The notes: generated by a model not told the origin, from the sequence alone. Positions 16,855 to 25,757 are shown, counted from the stretch's first letter. The stretch is DNA of 64,000 nucleotides from Saprospira grandis DSM 2844 (GCF_000275825.1 NZ_JH719942.1:163117-227116), one strand, 5' to 3'. A program made the numbers and translations.

Positions 16855-17017
16855 GCCTTTGGCGGCGGAATCGCCGCATTGGCTGAGGGATGGATAGCAG
16901 TGGCCCGAAGGGGCAGACCCAGCAAAATGAGCGAAGCGAATTTTGTGCAGGGCCGAGCGAACAGCGAGCTGCGACACAGCCCGACCCGACCATAGGGAGG
17001 GGCAGCCCCAAAAAAAG
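16855..17017 (+). repeat. Stem-swap element copy 7
   Basis: Plus-oriented copy with a TGGCCC-GAA-GGGGCA stem (one arm slightly altered) and a GCAAAA/TTTTGT stem around GAGCGAAGCGAA. Its GGGGCAGCCCC-A end is 22 bases before the gpsA start codon. Confidence 0.85.
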
Positions 17018-17038
17018 AACAGTAAAAATAAAAGCGTC

Positions 17039-18085
17039 TTGAGTAAGTATCAAAAAATACAGATTAAGCAGGCCGTAGGGGTAGTGGGGGCCGGTAGTTT
17101 TGGCCTGACCATAGCGGGTTTGCTAGCCGAAAATGTGGAGGATATTCTGATTTATACCCGCAGAGAAGAAAGTAAGGCTAAAATGCAGGCTAGGGAGGGA
17201 GAATATGCCCAGCTTTCGCCTAAAATTAGGATTACCACCTCTTTGGAAGAAGTGGCCCGGGATTGTCAGCTTATTTTTCCGGTGATCCCCTCTAAGGGTT
17301 TTAGGAGCATGATGCAGCAATTGGGGCCCTTGCTCAATCCGCAACACTTTTTGATTCATGCCACCAAGGGCTTGGATAGTTCTTTGGCGCCTAAGGAAGG
17401 AAAAATCAAGCCCGAGCATATAAAAACCATGAGCCAGCTGATTGAATTGGAGAGCTTGGCTTGTCGGGTGGGTTGCCTTTCTGGCCCTAATTTGGCCTCT
17501 GAAATTCAGGAGCATCAGCCAGCGGCTACGCTCATTGCCAGCAAATATACCGAAGTCATTAAGATGGGACAGGCAGCCTTGCGCAGCTCTCGTTTTCAGG
17601 TTTATGGCACCCATGATATTTTGGGAGCCGAGCTAGCGGGCGCCCTAAAGAATGTGGTGGCTTTGGCGGCTGGACTTTTGGGTGGAAAGGGCTTGGGCAT
17701 GAATATTTGGGCCTTATTGGTTACTCGTGGACTTTCCGAGATGGTTCATATTGGCAAAGCGATGGGCGCCGATGTAAAAGCCTTTTTGGGTGTAGCGGGA
17801 ATTGGAGATTTGATTGCCACCGCCTCTTCGACCAAAAGCCGAAATTATAAGGCGGGAGTAGCTTTGGCCCAAGGCACCCCCATGCAAGAAATTGTGGGGG
17901 CAGATGGCGATATGGTAGAGGGTTTTCGGACGCTGGAGATTATCAACCAGCTTTGTCAGGCCCTAGAAATCAATAGCCCCATTTTTGAAATTGTGCATCG
18001 GGTGGTGTTTAAGGGGATGGAGCTAGAGCGGGCCATTCATTTTCTCATGACCTACCCTTATGCGGTAGATGTAGACTTTTTATAG
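17039..18085 (+). CDS. gpsA: NAD(P)H-dependent glycerol-3-phosphate dehydrogenase
   Basis: Protein of 348 aa. Nucleotide-binding VVGAGSFGLTIAGLLAE near the N-terminus, SGPNLASEI, the active-site GALKNVVALAAGLL with its Lys, GVAGIGDLIATASSTKSRNY and VEGFRTLEII are all standard GpsA motifs. It reduces dihydroxyacetone phosphate to sn-glycerol-3-phosphate for phospholipid synthesis in the cytoplasm. I chose the TTG at 17039; the frame is open further upstream, but that part is repeat sequence (copy 7) and would encode a non-conserved head. The following gene starts 1 base after its stop. Confidence 0.93.
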   Translation: MSKYQKIQIKQAVGVVGAGSFGLTIAGLLAENVEDILIYTRREESKAKMQAREGEYAQLSPKIRITTSLEEVARDCQLIFPVIPSKGFRSMMQQLGPLLNPQHFLIHATKGLDSSLAPKEGKIKPEHIKTMSQLIELESLACRVGCLSGPNLASEIQEHQPAATLIASKYTEVIKMGQAALRSSRFQVYGTHDILGAELAGALKNVVALAAGLLGGKGLGMNIWALLVTRGLSEMVHIGKAMGADVKAFLGVAGIGDLIATASSTKSRNYKAGVALAQGTPMQEIVGADGDMVEGFRTLEIINQLCQALEINSPIFEIVHRVVFKGMELERAIHFLMTYPYAVDVDFL

Positions 18086-18086
18086 G

Positions 18087-18947
18087 ATGCGGTATTATTG
18101 GCAAATTTTGGGCATCTTAATTTTGCTTTGGCTGGGCCTTTTTGCCTTGGCCAAAATAGAACTGCCGCCAAGTTGGAGTATTTCATTTGATGCGCCTGGC
18201 CTAAGAGCCTGGCTGCAAGATGAAGAAGTAGAGGAGCAAGCAGTTCGTCTGCCTCAAAGCGATAGCTTGGTTCAAGAGAAGGAGCAAAAAGAAGATAAAA
18301 CGGCGGCCAAGAGCCAGCAAGATAGCAGCTCAAAATATATCTTATTGGCTGGCGACTCTATGATTGAGCATTTTAAGGCGACGATCAAGAAGGAAGCTAG
18401 GGCTCATGGGCATCAAATCATTAGCTGCATTTGGTATGGCTCGCATACGACCCAATGGAGCAAAAAGAAAAAGCTCAAGGAGTTAATCAAGGACTATCAG
18501 CCCGATATTATTTTCTTTTCGGTAGGGGGAAATGAAACCCTCTTTAGAAATATAGAAGATCGCCGGCCTTACATTAGGGATATCAAGGCGCAGGCCAAGG
18601 GGATTCCCTTTATCTGGATTGGCCCGCCCAACTGGAAAGAGGATAATGGCTTTAACCAGATTTTGAAAGAAGAAATTGGCGATAGCTGCTACTACCCTTC
18701 TATTGAATTGCGCAATCAGTTGGCCCGAAAAAGCGATGGGGCGCACCCCACACGAAAGGCCAGCGTTATTTGGGCCAAGGCCTATTTAGAGTGGTTTGCC
18801 CAGCAAAGTGCCTATAAAAATCACTGCTGGATTTGGCCCTCTTTGCCCAAGGCAGAGCGGCGATCTTATGTCAAAACCGAATTAGACAGCCTTTTGCCAC
18901 AGCGGGCATTGGGACATTCGGTCCGTATTCTAGAACTCAACAAATAA
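18087..18947 (+). CDS. Membrane-anchored SGNH hydrolase (AlgX/PatB-like)
   Basis: Protein of 286 aa with an N-terminal membrane anchor (residues 5-25, ILGILILLWLGLFALAKI), a charged linker, then an SGNH domain from about 85: block I LLAGDSMIEHF with the catalytic Ser, block III VGGNETLF, and block V DGAHPT with Asp and His. It should act outside the inner membrane. The next gene is an MBOAT acyltransferase; together they resemble the AlgI/AlgX and PatA/PatB pairs that O-acetylate exported polysaccharides (family knowledge). The exact glycan is unknown; the nearby GDP-fucose genes are suggestive only. Confidence 0.8.
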   Translation: MRYYWQILGILILLWLGLFALAKIELPPSWSISFDAPGLRAWLQDEEVEEQAVRLPQSDSLVQEKEQKEDKTAAKSQQDSSSKYILLAGDSMIEHFKATIKKEARAHGHQIISCIWYGSHTTQWSKKKKLKELIKDYQPDIIFFSVGGNETLFRNIEDRRPYIRDIKAQAKGIPFIWIGPPNWKEDNGFNQILKEEIGDSCYYPSIELRNQLARKSDGAHPTRKASVIWAKAYLEWFAQQSAYKNHCWIWPSLPKAERRSYVKTELDSLLPQRALGHSVRILELNK

Positions 18948-18952
18948 GCGAG

Positions 18953-20449
18953 ATGCAAGCGCTCTTAGACCTGCTGACTTATCAGGAGAATATGCCCTTT
19001 ATCTTTAATAGTGGCCGTTTTCTCTTCTTTTTCAGCCTTTTATTTGCAGCCTATGGCTTGGTGGTGGGCCATAAAACGGCTCGCTTGGCCTATTTGACGG
19101 CCTTTAGCCTGCTTTTCTACTATATTTCTAGTGGGGGTTTTCTGCTATTACTGCTCTTTTGTATCCTCTTCAATTTCTTTTTTGCCCAATTACTGCCTCC
19201 TAAAGAGGAGGAAAAATCGCCGCCAGCACTCTTAAGCCTGGGCATTTTGGTCAATCTTAGCTTTTTGCTCTATTATAAGTACGCCAATTTTTTTATTGGC
19301 AACCTCAACGGCTTGGGCTTAGATTATCCTTTGATTCACAATTTGGTCTTGCCCGTGGGCATTTCCTTTTTTACCTTTCAGACGATTAGTTATTTGGTGG
19401 ATGTGCGGCAGGGAAAGATTCCCGCAGCTACTTCTTTGCTCGATTTTGCCTTTTACCTCAGTTTTTTTCCGCAATTGGTGGCGGGGCCCATTGTGCGGGC
19501 TATTGATTTTCTGCCCCAATTGGGACGCAAAATTTATTATCGGCCAGCTCGGGAAGAGGAGGCCAACAGCAAGGCTTTTTTCTTAAATAAAGCGCTTTTG
19601 GGCACAGGGCTTTTCCTTATTCTAAAGGGTTTACTCAAAAAGGCGCTTTTAGCCGATTATCTGGGCCAATATGTAGATTTGGTCTTTAGTCAGCCCGAAG
19701 GACAAACGGCCTTAGAGGCTTTGCTGGGCATTTATGCCTATACGATCCAGATTTATGGCGACTTTTCGGGCTATTCGGATATGGCGATTGGCATTGCCTT
19801 GCTTTTGGGTTTTGAGCTGCCCGACAACTTCCGTCGGCCCTACCGCGCCTTGAATATTACAGATTTTTGGCGGCGTTGGCACATCAGTTTATCTTCTTGG
19901 TTGCGCGACTATATCTATATTCCCTTGGGGGGCAACCGCAAGGGGCCGCTTAAGCAATATCTCTTTTTGATGATCACCATGTTGGTCGGTGGGTTTTGGC
20001 ATGGAGCCTCTTGGGCCTTTGTGTTTTGGGGCGGCATGCATGGTTTGGGCTTGATGTTGCACAAAGCCTGGAAACTTTGGGCCAATCGGCCCAAGGGCAA
20101 AGTTTGGGCGGTTTTGGCTTGGGTCCTCAACTTTCATTTTGTGGCCTTTCTTTGGGTCTATTTTCGGATGGGCAGCTTTGAGGGCAGCAATTTATTGATT
20201 GGCCGCTTGTTTACCCATTGGCAAGCCGCCCAATGGGAAGCCTTCTGGCTGGCTCGGCCTACGGTGGTCGTCTTTTTGGGCTTGGCCCTTTTGCTGCATT
20301 CGTTTTCGGATAAAGACAAGCAGAATATGCAAAACTTTTTTGGGCAGCTGCCTTGGGCCTTTCAAGCGTTGATTTTTTTGTTGGCCCTTGTCCTCATTTT
20401 TCAGTTTCAATCGGCTGATGTGGCGCCTTTTATTTACTTTCAGTTTTAA
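18953..20449 (+). CDS. MBOAT family O-acyltransferase (AlgI/PatA-like)
   Basis: Protein of 498 aa with roughly ten membrane segments. Diagnostic MBOAT motifs: QIYGDFSGYSDMAIGIALLL, NFRRPYRALNITDFWRRWHI, YIPLGGNRKG and the catalytic His in GGFWHGASWAFVFWGGMHG. It carries acyl groups across the inner membrane for the partner SGNH enzyme, 5 bases upstream. I start at the ATG at 18953; the frame is open further upstream but overlaps the SGNH gene by over 100 bases without conserved features. A strong terminator follows the stop. Confidence 0.9.
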   Translation: MQALLDLLTYQENMPFIFNSGRFLFFFSLLFAAYGLVVGHKTARLAYLTAFSLLFYYISSGGFLLLLLFCILFNFFFAQLLPPKEEEKSPPALLSLGILVNLSFLLYYKYANFFIGNLNGLGLDYPLIHNLVLPVGISFFTFQTISYLVDVRQGKIPAATSLLDFAFYLSFFPQLVAGPIVRAIDFLPQLGRKIYYRPAREEEANSKAFFLNKALLGTGLFLILKGLLKKALLADYLGQYVDLVFSQPEGQTALEALLGIYAYTIQIYGDFSGYSDMAIGIALLLGFELPDNFRRPYRALNITDFWRRWHISLSSWLRDYIYIPLGGNRKGPLKQYLFLMITMLVGGFWHGASWAFVFWGGMHGLGLMLHKAWKLWANRPKGKVWAVLAWVLNFHFVAFLWVYFRMGSFEGSNLLIGRLFTHWQAAQWEAFWLARPTVVVFLGLALLLHSFSDKDKQNMQNFFGQLPWAFQALIFLLALVLIFQFQSADVAPFIYFQF

Positions 20450-20453
20450 ACAA

Positions 20454-20488
20454 AAAAAGGTCCTTTCTAGTTTAGAAAGGACCTTTTT
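20454..20488. terminator. Bidirectional terminator between MBOAT and propeller genes
   Basis: Perfect 15-bp stem AAAAAGGTCCTTTCT/AGAAAGGACCTTTTT with a 5-base loop. It lies between convergent genes and has A/T tracts on both sides, so it serves both. Confidence 0.85.
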
Positions 20489-20509
20489 AAGCTGCTGGCC
20501 AATTAAGCT

Positions 20510-21781
20510 TTATCGCTTAATAAACTGCTGAGTAGATTGTTGGCCTTGCTCAGTTTGTAGCAAGATATGGTAAATGCCAGCATCCAAGTTTTGGACATCA
20601 ATTTGTTTTTGCTGGCCAGAAAACAGTCCTTGCCCTAGCAATTGGCCCAAATTATTGTAAATCCGGTATTGCCCAAGCTGAGCTTCTTCCAAGTTGATTG
20701 TTAGGCTCTGGCTAACGGGGTTGGGAAAGAGCCCAAAGTTTAAAGTGGGGCTTGCTACTTCTGTCAAGTTGTTGAGCAGTTGGGTATTCCAAATGACCAA
20801 AACCTCTGGAGAAAAGCCCACAGGGAATGTTCCCAAGCTATCGCCAGAAAGGTTGTAGCGAATGCCTGTATTTGTGCTTTGATCGCCAAAGTTAACCTGA
20901 CTAACATACAAGAAACCATTTTGGGCATCTAAGGCAAAAGCACCAGAAGCATAGGGAATTAAGGCCGTATCAATTACGGTATTATTGATAAAATCATAGC
21001 TGCCGACTGCCCCATCATAAACGGTGTAGGCGATGCCGTTTTGGTCCAATTGAACCGCATGGCCATAGCTAGGCGCCTGAAAGTTTACGGCAGCGCTCTG
21101 CGTCCATTTTTGTCCGCTATTGATATTCAAATAAGAGAGGCTGTTGCTTTCGTTATTAATGCCAATAATGAGGCTATCCCCTAGGCTGAATAGGCGGCCT
21201 AGCTCATTTCCCGTACTGCTCAAAGTATCATTACCAATATAACTATTATCTGTCAAATTGACCTTGGCCAAATAGCCCAAAGTATCGGTATAGCTAGCGG
21301 TGCTGCTATTTTGCGCAATATAAAGGGTGTCGCCAAGCACAACAAAATCCTTCACGCCCTTATCAATTTGGCTAATGGAGCTCTGAAAGCTCAGGTCGCT
21401 TTTATCAAAAATGCGCAGATTATCGGAGCTGCTGCCATACCAGTTGCCCACCAATAATTTGTTCTGATAAAGGCCCAATTTGATGGTACTGACGCTACCA
21501 AAAGCGGCGGCAGCTAGGCGGTCGCCCGTTTGTAAATCATATTTATAGATACTGTCTTGAGCCGCCACATAGGCATATTGGTCGTCCTCAATCAAAAGAT
21601 CTTGCACGGAATTGGTCCCCATACTATCCAAAAACTGATAGCTATCATCGGCGGGATCATAAACGCCCAAATTGGCAGTTTCTGTGGCCGAGCCAAACAA
21701 GCCCCCGTTCAAGACCAACAATTTTTGGCCCCAAAGGCCGGTGCTCAAAAGAGCAAAGCAGCATAAACTTAATAAGCGCAT
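20510..21781 (-). CDS. BtuG-like beta-propeller (DUF5074/YncE type) with T9SS sorting domain, under a cobalamin riboswitch
   Basis: Protein of 423 aa with a signal peptide (residues 1-18, GLWGQ). Residues about 20-335 are repeated propeller blades (LGVYDPADDSYQFLDS, IYKYDLQTGDRLA, LRIFDKSDLSFQSS, GYLAKVNLTDN, and a last blade GIRYNLSGDSLGTFPVGFSP close to DUF5074). The C-terminal 75 residues are a type A T9SS sorting domain (FGLFPNPVSQSLTINL ... AGIYHILLQTE). BtuG proteins of Bacteroides are surface propellers that capture cobalamin for BtuB. The upstream short cobalamin riboswitch makes the same role likely here, with T9SS export in place of a lipid anchor (inference). No btuB gene is in the window. 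Confidence 0.75.
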   Translation of the reverse strand: MRLLSLCCFALLSTGLWGQKLLVLNGGLFGSATETANLGVYDPADDSYQFLDSMGTNSVQDLLIEDDQYAYVAAQDSIYKYDLQTGDRLAAAAFGSVSTIKLGLYQNKLLVGNWYGSSSDNLRIFDKSDLSFQSSISQIDKGVKDFVVLGDTLYIAQNSSTASYTDTLGYLAKVNLTDNSYIGNDTLSSTGNELGRLFSLGDSLIIGINNESNSLSYLNINSGQKWTQSAAVNFQAPSYGHAVQLDQNGIAYTVYDGAVGSYDFINNTVIDTALIPYASGAFALDAQNGFLYVSQVNFGDQSTNTGIRYNLSGDSLGTFPVGFSPEVLVIWNTQLLNNLTEVASPTLNFGLFPNPVSQSLTINLEEAQLGQYRIYNNLGQLLGQGLFSGQQKQIDVQNLDAGIYHILLQTEQGQQSTQQFIKR

Positions 21782-21860
21782 AAATAAAGATTAAGTATAA
21801 AAAAATAGCGCAAAGTATACACAGCTCGCCCCCCCTTTGTGCAGACAAAGCAGGCCCAAG

Positions 21861-21893
21861 CCGCCCATCTTTGACGCGAAGATGTTCTGGCGG
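21861..21893 (-). promoter_or_regulatory. Probable expression-platform hairpin of the cobalamin riboswitch
   Basis: Hairpin CCGCC-CATCTT/AAGATG-GGCGG with a 7-base loop and a 4-base bulge, immediately downstream (minus strand) of the riboswitch core and 80 bases before the propeller gene. It could compete with the aptamer's last helix or block expression. Confidence 0.5.
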
Positions 21894-21894
21894 A

Positions 21895-22000
21895 AACCTC
21901 AGGGCAGCGATCCGGCTTTACGGTTGCGCGACAGCAAGGGAGTTTCACCCTTTTCCCTTTTAACTTGCCCATCTTTAGACAAGACCCTTAGGTTCTTAAG
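21895..22000 (-). promoter_or_regulatory. Cobalamin (B12) riboswitch, short class
   Basis: On the minus strand the order of conserved boxes is TTAAAAGGGAA, then GGGTGAAACTCCC (GGTGnAAnTCC box), GCTGTCGCGCAACCGTAA (GCTG...CGCAACYGT), and directly after it AGCCGGATCGCTGCC, matching the 3' box AGYCRGATACCTGCC. The 5' GGGCA can pair with the 3' TGCCC. The absence of the peripheral arms between the CGCAACCGT and AGCCGGAT boxes points to the short cobalamin class. It lies upstream of the propeller gene on the same strand. Confidence 0.8.
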
Positions 22001-22017
22001 TCGGAAAAATCTAGTTG

Positions 22018-22190
22018 TTTTTGTTTTGGGGCTGCCCCTCCCTTCGGTCGGGTCGGGCTGTGTCAGGGCTCGCTGTTCGCTCGGCCCTTCGCAAAATTCG
22101 CTTCGCTCATTTTGCTTGGTCTGGCCCTGCGGGCCACCCTTTTCCATCCCTCAGCCGAGGCGCTGGCTGCCAGCCAGCGCCTTCTAGGTC
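22018..22190 (-). repeat. Stem-swap element copy 8
   Basis: Minus-oriented copy with a TGGCCC-GCA-GGGCCA stem and a GCAAAA/TTTTGC stem around TGAGCGAAGCGAA; its distal hairpin is GGCGCTGGC-TGCC-AGCGCC. The CCCC-A end touches the 5' side of the cobalamin riboswitch. Confidence 0.85.
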
Positions 22191-22259
22191 CAAAAAGATC
22201 TTTCCTTCATTTGGCCGCAAAGCTAGTAGTTTTTGGCAGCTTTGCAACTTATATCTTTG

Positions 22260-23249
22260 TTAAAAATGGAGGAAGTGGCCTCGCCACTGCCCTTGGCTGT
22301 TGTATTCTAGGGCCGGGAAAGGCAGTTTAAAGACATTGAGCATCATGAAAAAGGACTTTAAGCTTTTAGATTTGGTTGGGATTCGCTCAAAGTCTACATC
22401 TAAGGATAAATAGTATTGGCTCATGCGGGGATAATTGGCGGGGGCCTCAAAAACGGCCAAATCTTCATTGTACCAGCGGTTGCGCTCGGCCCCAAAAACG
22501 TTTTCTATGCCATAGCCAAAGGCTACATTTAGCCAAGGGGGCAGATATTTTGGGCGTTGGGGCAGAAAGGAAGCAATATTGACCGACATCCAGATCGTTT
22601 GCCCATTATATTCCTTAAAAAAGAGTTCGGGGAAGCTGCTCCCATAGAGTTGGTTGGCTCGTTCTTGCAAACTCGTTTGGGCCAAGGGGGTGTTTCGGGC
22701 ATAGATGGGCGAGGTAGAATATCTCGGTCGGTGTACTGATAGCTTAAATAATATTCGCTGCTCTTCCCAGGCTAGCTCTTGGACCAAATAGGCCGAGGCG
22801 CCTAGGGTATTAAAGCCAACATCTCCCCAACTAAAGCCCCAGGCCTCCGAATAGCCATCCATTAGCTCAACGGTGCCTTGGAAGAGCATGCTGCCGCCAA
22901 AGCCGACCCAAGCCGCCTGTTTTTTTGGCATTCCGGCCCAATGGTACAAATGGCCCAGCCATTTGGCCTCAAAATTAGTGGTCATCAGGTGGCCCATTTT
23001 ATCCATTTGTCGCCAGCCATAATTATCATTAAAAAAGTGGAAAGAGCTTCGGTCGTAATTGGCGTACCAAGCTCTGGCCAGGGCATAAGAAGTGGCGGTA
23101 TATCCTGCTCCGACCGTTCCTGTTAGGGTCCAAAAGCGGCCCCGATGAAATTTTGGGGCAGGCTGCCAAAAAGAGAGTTGGCTACTATCTTGGGCAAAAC
23201 TGCCTAGGGCCAAGCAAGAAAAGAGGAAGAGAAGAAGTAGTTTTTTCAT
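22260..23249 (-). CDS. DUF2279 family protein
   Basis: Protein of 329 aa with a signal peptide (residues 1-19, ALGSFAQ). The segment MDKMGHLMTTNFEAKWLG followed by FGGSMLFQGTVELMDGYSEAWGFSWGDVGFNTLGA is the characteristic DUF2279 (YfiM-like) core with conserved His, Glu, Asp and Trp-Gly-Phe-Ser-Trp-Gly-Asp. The C-terminal part has aromatic alternating strands (YLSLDVDFERIP), as in outer-membrane associated relatives. The biochemical function of the family is unknown. It is a single-gene unit transcribed towards the riboswitch-controlled gene, with a repeat copy between. Confidence 0.8.
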   Translation of the reverse strand: MKKLLLLFLFSCLALGSFAQDSSQLSFWQPAPKFHRGRFWTLTGTVGAGYTATSYALARAWYANYDRSSFHFFNDNYGWRQMDKMGHLMTTNFEAKWLGHLYHWAGMPKKQAAWVGFGGSMLFQGTVELMDGYSEAWGFSWGDVGFNTLGASAYLVQELAWEEQRILFKLSVHRPRYSTSPIYARNTPLAQTSLQERANQLYGSSFPELFFKEYNGQTIWMSVNIASFLPQRPKYLPPWLNVAFGYGIENVFGAERNRWYNEDLAVFEAPANYPRMSQYYLSLDVDFERIPTKSKSLKSFFMMLNVFKLPFPALEYNSQGQWRGHFLHF

Positions 23250-23340
23250 GCCTAAAAATAAAGAACTCCGTCAAGAAGATAGGCTTCTTGGAGTTTAAAT
23301 AAGGGGGTTTTGGGTCTTTTTGGGTGCTTAGTTATTGGTC

Positions 23341-23482
23341 CAGAAAGGAGCGAAGCGACTTGGCCTAGCGATGTGCAGGGGTGGCCGCAGGCCAGACCGA
23401 GGCGGCAAAGCCGCCGAAGGGCCGAGCAGACTTGCGAGCCCCGAAACGTAGCGCCCGCCGAAGGCGGGAGGCCCCAAAAAAA
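23341..23482 (+). repeat. Stem-swap element copy 9
   Basis: Plus-oriented copy with a TGGCC-GCA-GGCCA stem, a GGCGGC-AAA-GCCGCC stem and a final CCCGCC-GAA-GGCGGG stem before GGCCCC-A. It faces the 3' end of the first LamG gene. Confidence 0.85.
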
Positions 23483-23487
23483 GGAAA

Positions 23488-23514
23488 AGGTCCCTCCTTA
23501 GAAAGGAAGGACCT
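23488..23514 (-). terminator. Rho-independent terminator
   Basis: A 12-bp stem with one mismatch (AGGTCC-C-TCCTT with AAGGA-A-GGACCT), followed on the minus strand by TTTTCC and then seven T. It terminates the LamG gene at 23542-24588. Confidence 0.65.
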
Positions 23515-23541
23515 AATAGTTTAGATCAGAAGAAATCGATC

Positions 23542-24588
23542 TTATTGTTTTACAAACTGCTGGCTGAGTTGCTGTCCGTTGGTGGTTTGCAAAACGAGCT
23601 GGTAGAAGCCAGCGTTTAGAGCAGTGGTATTAATTTCTTCTTGTTGGCCTACAAACTGTCCTTGCGCCACCAATTGGCCCAAAGCGTTATAGATGCGGTA
23701 TTGTTCGGCATTGATCTCTTTCAAACTAACCGTTAGGCTATTTTGGGTAGGATTGGGGAACAGGCGGAAAGCGGTTTGGGCTTCGGCGATGATATCATTA
23801 GAGAGTGTAGGGTTGCCATAAGCAGCAGTAAGGTTGAAGATAGCGGCCACCTCTTGGGCGTTGATGGCACGGCTATAGATCATAGGATCGTCAAAAGCGG
23901 CTACTCCAGCATCGCCAAAACCGGCAGCACCAAACTGGATAAACTCTAGACTAGGGCCACCACAAACATTAGGGCTAGGCGCTGCGGTAGAAACCATTAC
24001 CGTGTCCACATAAAGGCGCATTGTATCATTGACTCGAGTTAGGGCCACAAGATGCCAGTTTCCATCGCCAATATCCATAGTATTCACATCAGAAGAGACA
24101 GATCCGATCGAACTGCAAGGAATTGTTCCCTCTTCTGAATTTTGGCTAGCATCTACAGTAACGGTAGAGCCAGAGCCCGCCAATTCTAGTGCTATACTGT
24201 TCACTGCATTAGGGTTACTAATGTTAGTGCCGTTAACATAAACCAAGCGGCCATCATTTGTTGTTGCGGCTTGTTTGACCCAGACCACGATACTATAATG
24301 AGTTTCATCGAGCAAGACACCGCCGCCCAAATTGCCCCCATACAGGCGTCCATTGGTGGTATTATTTACATAGCTAAAAGCGGCATCGGCATTACCAAAG
24401 CGGTCGGCCACTAGGGTAAGGTCGGCTCCTACGGTCAAGTCGTTAGGGGCTGCGGTACTTCCAGAGAGGTCTTCTCCGCTGTTATTACAGGGGTAATAAG
24501 CTTGTAGGCCATTGGCCAAGTCTACTTGAGCATAAAGGCCCTGCATAGAGAAGCAGAGCAAGAAAGCGAATAGGGATAGGTTTTTCAT
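23542..24588 (-). CDS. LamG-domain surface protein with T9SS sorting domain (copy 1)
   Basis: Protein of 348 aa: signal peptide (1-20, MQGLYAQ), then a concanavalin-like LamG domain at about 21-255 beginning VDLANGLQAYYPCNNSGEDL and containing HYSIVVWVKQ and GNWHLVALTRVNDTMRLYVDT. The last 75 residues are a type A T9SS domain (FRLFPNPTQNSLTVSL ... NAGFYQLVLQTTNGQQ). It is exported through the outer membrane, where LamG domains bind carbohydrate or protein. It is a tandem paralogue of the next gene; ends are nearly identical while the middle has diverged. Confidence 0.85.
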   Translation of the reverse strand: MKNLSLFAFLLCFSMQGLYAQVDLANGLQAYYPCNNSGEDLSGSTAAPNDLTVGADLTLVADRFGNADAAFSYVNNTTNGRLYGGNLGGGVLLDETHYSIVVWVKQAATTNDGRLVYVNGTNISNPNAVNSIALELAGSGSTVTVDASQNSEEGTIPCSSIGSVSSDVNTMDIGDGNWHLVALTRVNDTMRLYVDTVMVSTAAPSPNVCGGPSLEFIQFGAAGFGDAGVAAFDDPMIYSRAINAQEVAAIFNLTAAYGNPTLSNDIIAEAQTAFRLFPNPTQNSLTVSLKEINAEQYRIYNALGQLVAQGQFVGQQEEINTTALNAGFYQLVLQTTNGQQLSQQFVKQ

Positions 24589-24637
24589 CTATTTAGATTG
24601 AATAGTTATATAATGTCCTTTCAAGTTAGTTGGCCCT

Positions 24638-24645
24638 CAAATGTA
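24638..24645 (-). promoter_or_regulatory. -7 promoter box of LamG copy 1
   Basis: Minus strand TACATTTG, matching TAnnTTTG, 50 bases upstream of the start. The whole leader from this box to the ATG is nearly the same as in front of LamG copy 2. Confidence 0.55.
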
Positions 24646-24676
24646 GCAAAAAACATAAAGGAAGAAGAAATCGATC

Positions 24677-25708
24677 TTATTGTTTTATAAACTGTTGGCT
24701 GAGTTGCTGGCCGTTGGTGGTTTGCAAAACGAGCTGGTAGAAGCCAGCGTTTAGAGCAGTGGTATTAATTTCTTGTTGTTGGCCGACAAACTGTCCTTGC
24801 GCCACCAATTGGCCCAAAGCGTTATAGATGCGATATTGTTCGGCATTGATCTCTTTCAAGCTAACCGTTAGGCTATTTTGGGTAGGATTGGGGAACAGGC
24901 GGAAAGCGGTTTGGCTAGTCGCTAAAACGGCATTAGAGAGCGTACCATTATAAGTAGCGGTAAGGTTATAAATAGCGGCCACCTCTTGGGCGTTAATTGC
25001 GCGGTCGTAGATCATCATATCATCGAAGCTAGCGACGGTAGCATTACCAAATCCGCCAGAACCGAAAGAGATATCTTGGAAGGGGAAAGCTCCGCAGGGG
25101 TTGGCTGGATTGGCAGCGAGCTCCATCATTAGCGTATCTACATAAATGCGCATTGTATCATTGGTTCGGCTTAGGGTAAGCAAATGCCATTCGCCATCTT
25201 GGATGCCCATTGTATTGATATCAGAGCTCAGGTTAGAGGCATTGGTACAGGCACTTGCTTGCAAAACAGACTCTTGGCTAGCGTCTATCTCGATGCCCTG
25301 TACTTTTCCGTCCAAATTGATTTCTATTTCTTGATAATGTACGGGAGAAGAAGAAGTTTCTCCTCTAAGGACAAACAAATTAGTATTGAGCGTAGTACTA
25401 TCTTGGCGGACCCAAATAGAGATCGTATAGTCAGTAGAAGAATTCAGGTTCATTCCGCCATAAAGCGATGAATTACTCACATCGTTGGTATATTCAAAGG
25501 CGGCATCGGCATTGCCAAAGCGGTCGGTAGTTGTTCTTAAATTGCTTCCTACGGTTAGATTAAAGGGACCATTAGCAGAGCCAGAATAATCGGTCCCGCT
25601 ATTATTGCAGGGGTAGTAAGCTTGTAGGCCATTGGCCAAGTCTACTTGAGCATAAAGGCCTTGCATAGAGAAGCAGAGCAAGAAAGCGAATAAGGATAGG
25701 TTTTTCAT
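24677..25708 (-). CDS. LamG-domain surface protein with T9SS sorting domain (copy 2)
   Basis: Protein of 343 aa with the same plan as its downstream neighbour. The first 35 residues (signal and VDLANGLQAYYPCNNSG) and the last 80 (AFRLFPNPTQNSLTVSL onwards) are nearly identical to copy 1, whereas the LamG core (DYTISIWVRQDSTTLN, GEWHLLTLSRTNDTMRIYVDT) differs at many positions. It is exported by T9SS. The pair probably arose by tandem duplication, with the ends kept alike by conversion or by selection on export signals, and the binding surface free to change. Confidence 0.85.
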   Translation of the reverse strand: MKNLSLFAFLLCFSMQGLYAQVDLANGLQAYYPCNNSGTDYSGSANGPFNLTVGSNLRTTTDRFGNADAAFEYTNDVSNSSLYGGMNLNSSTDYTISIWVRQDSTTLNTNLFVLRGETSSSPVHYQEIEINLDGKVQGIEIDASQESVLQASACTNASNLSSDINTMGIQDGEWHLLTLSRTNDTMRIYVDTLMMELAANPANPCGAFPFQDISFGSGGFGNATVASFDDMMIYDRAINAQEVAAIYNLTATYNGTLSNAVLATSQTAFRLFPNPTQNSLTVSLKEINAEQYRIYNALGQLVAQGQFVGQQQEINTTALNAGFYQLVLQTTNGQQLSQQFIKQ

Positions 25709-25757
25709 CTATTTAGATTGAATAGTTATACAATGTTCTTTTAAGTTAGTTGGGCGC

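Noticed and set aside
18833..18952. Upstream part of the MBOAT frame as coding
   Set aside because: It overlaps the end of the SGNH gene and lacks conserved residues; the ATG at 18953 starts just before the first hydrophobic helix.
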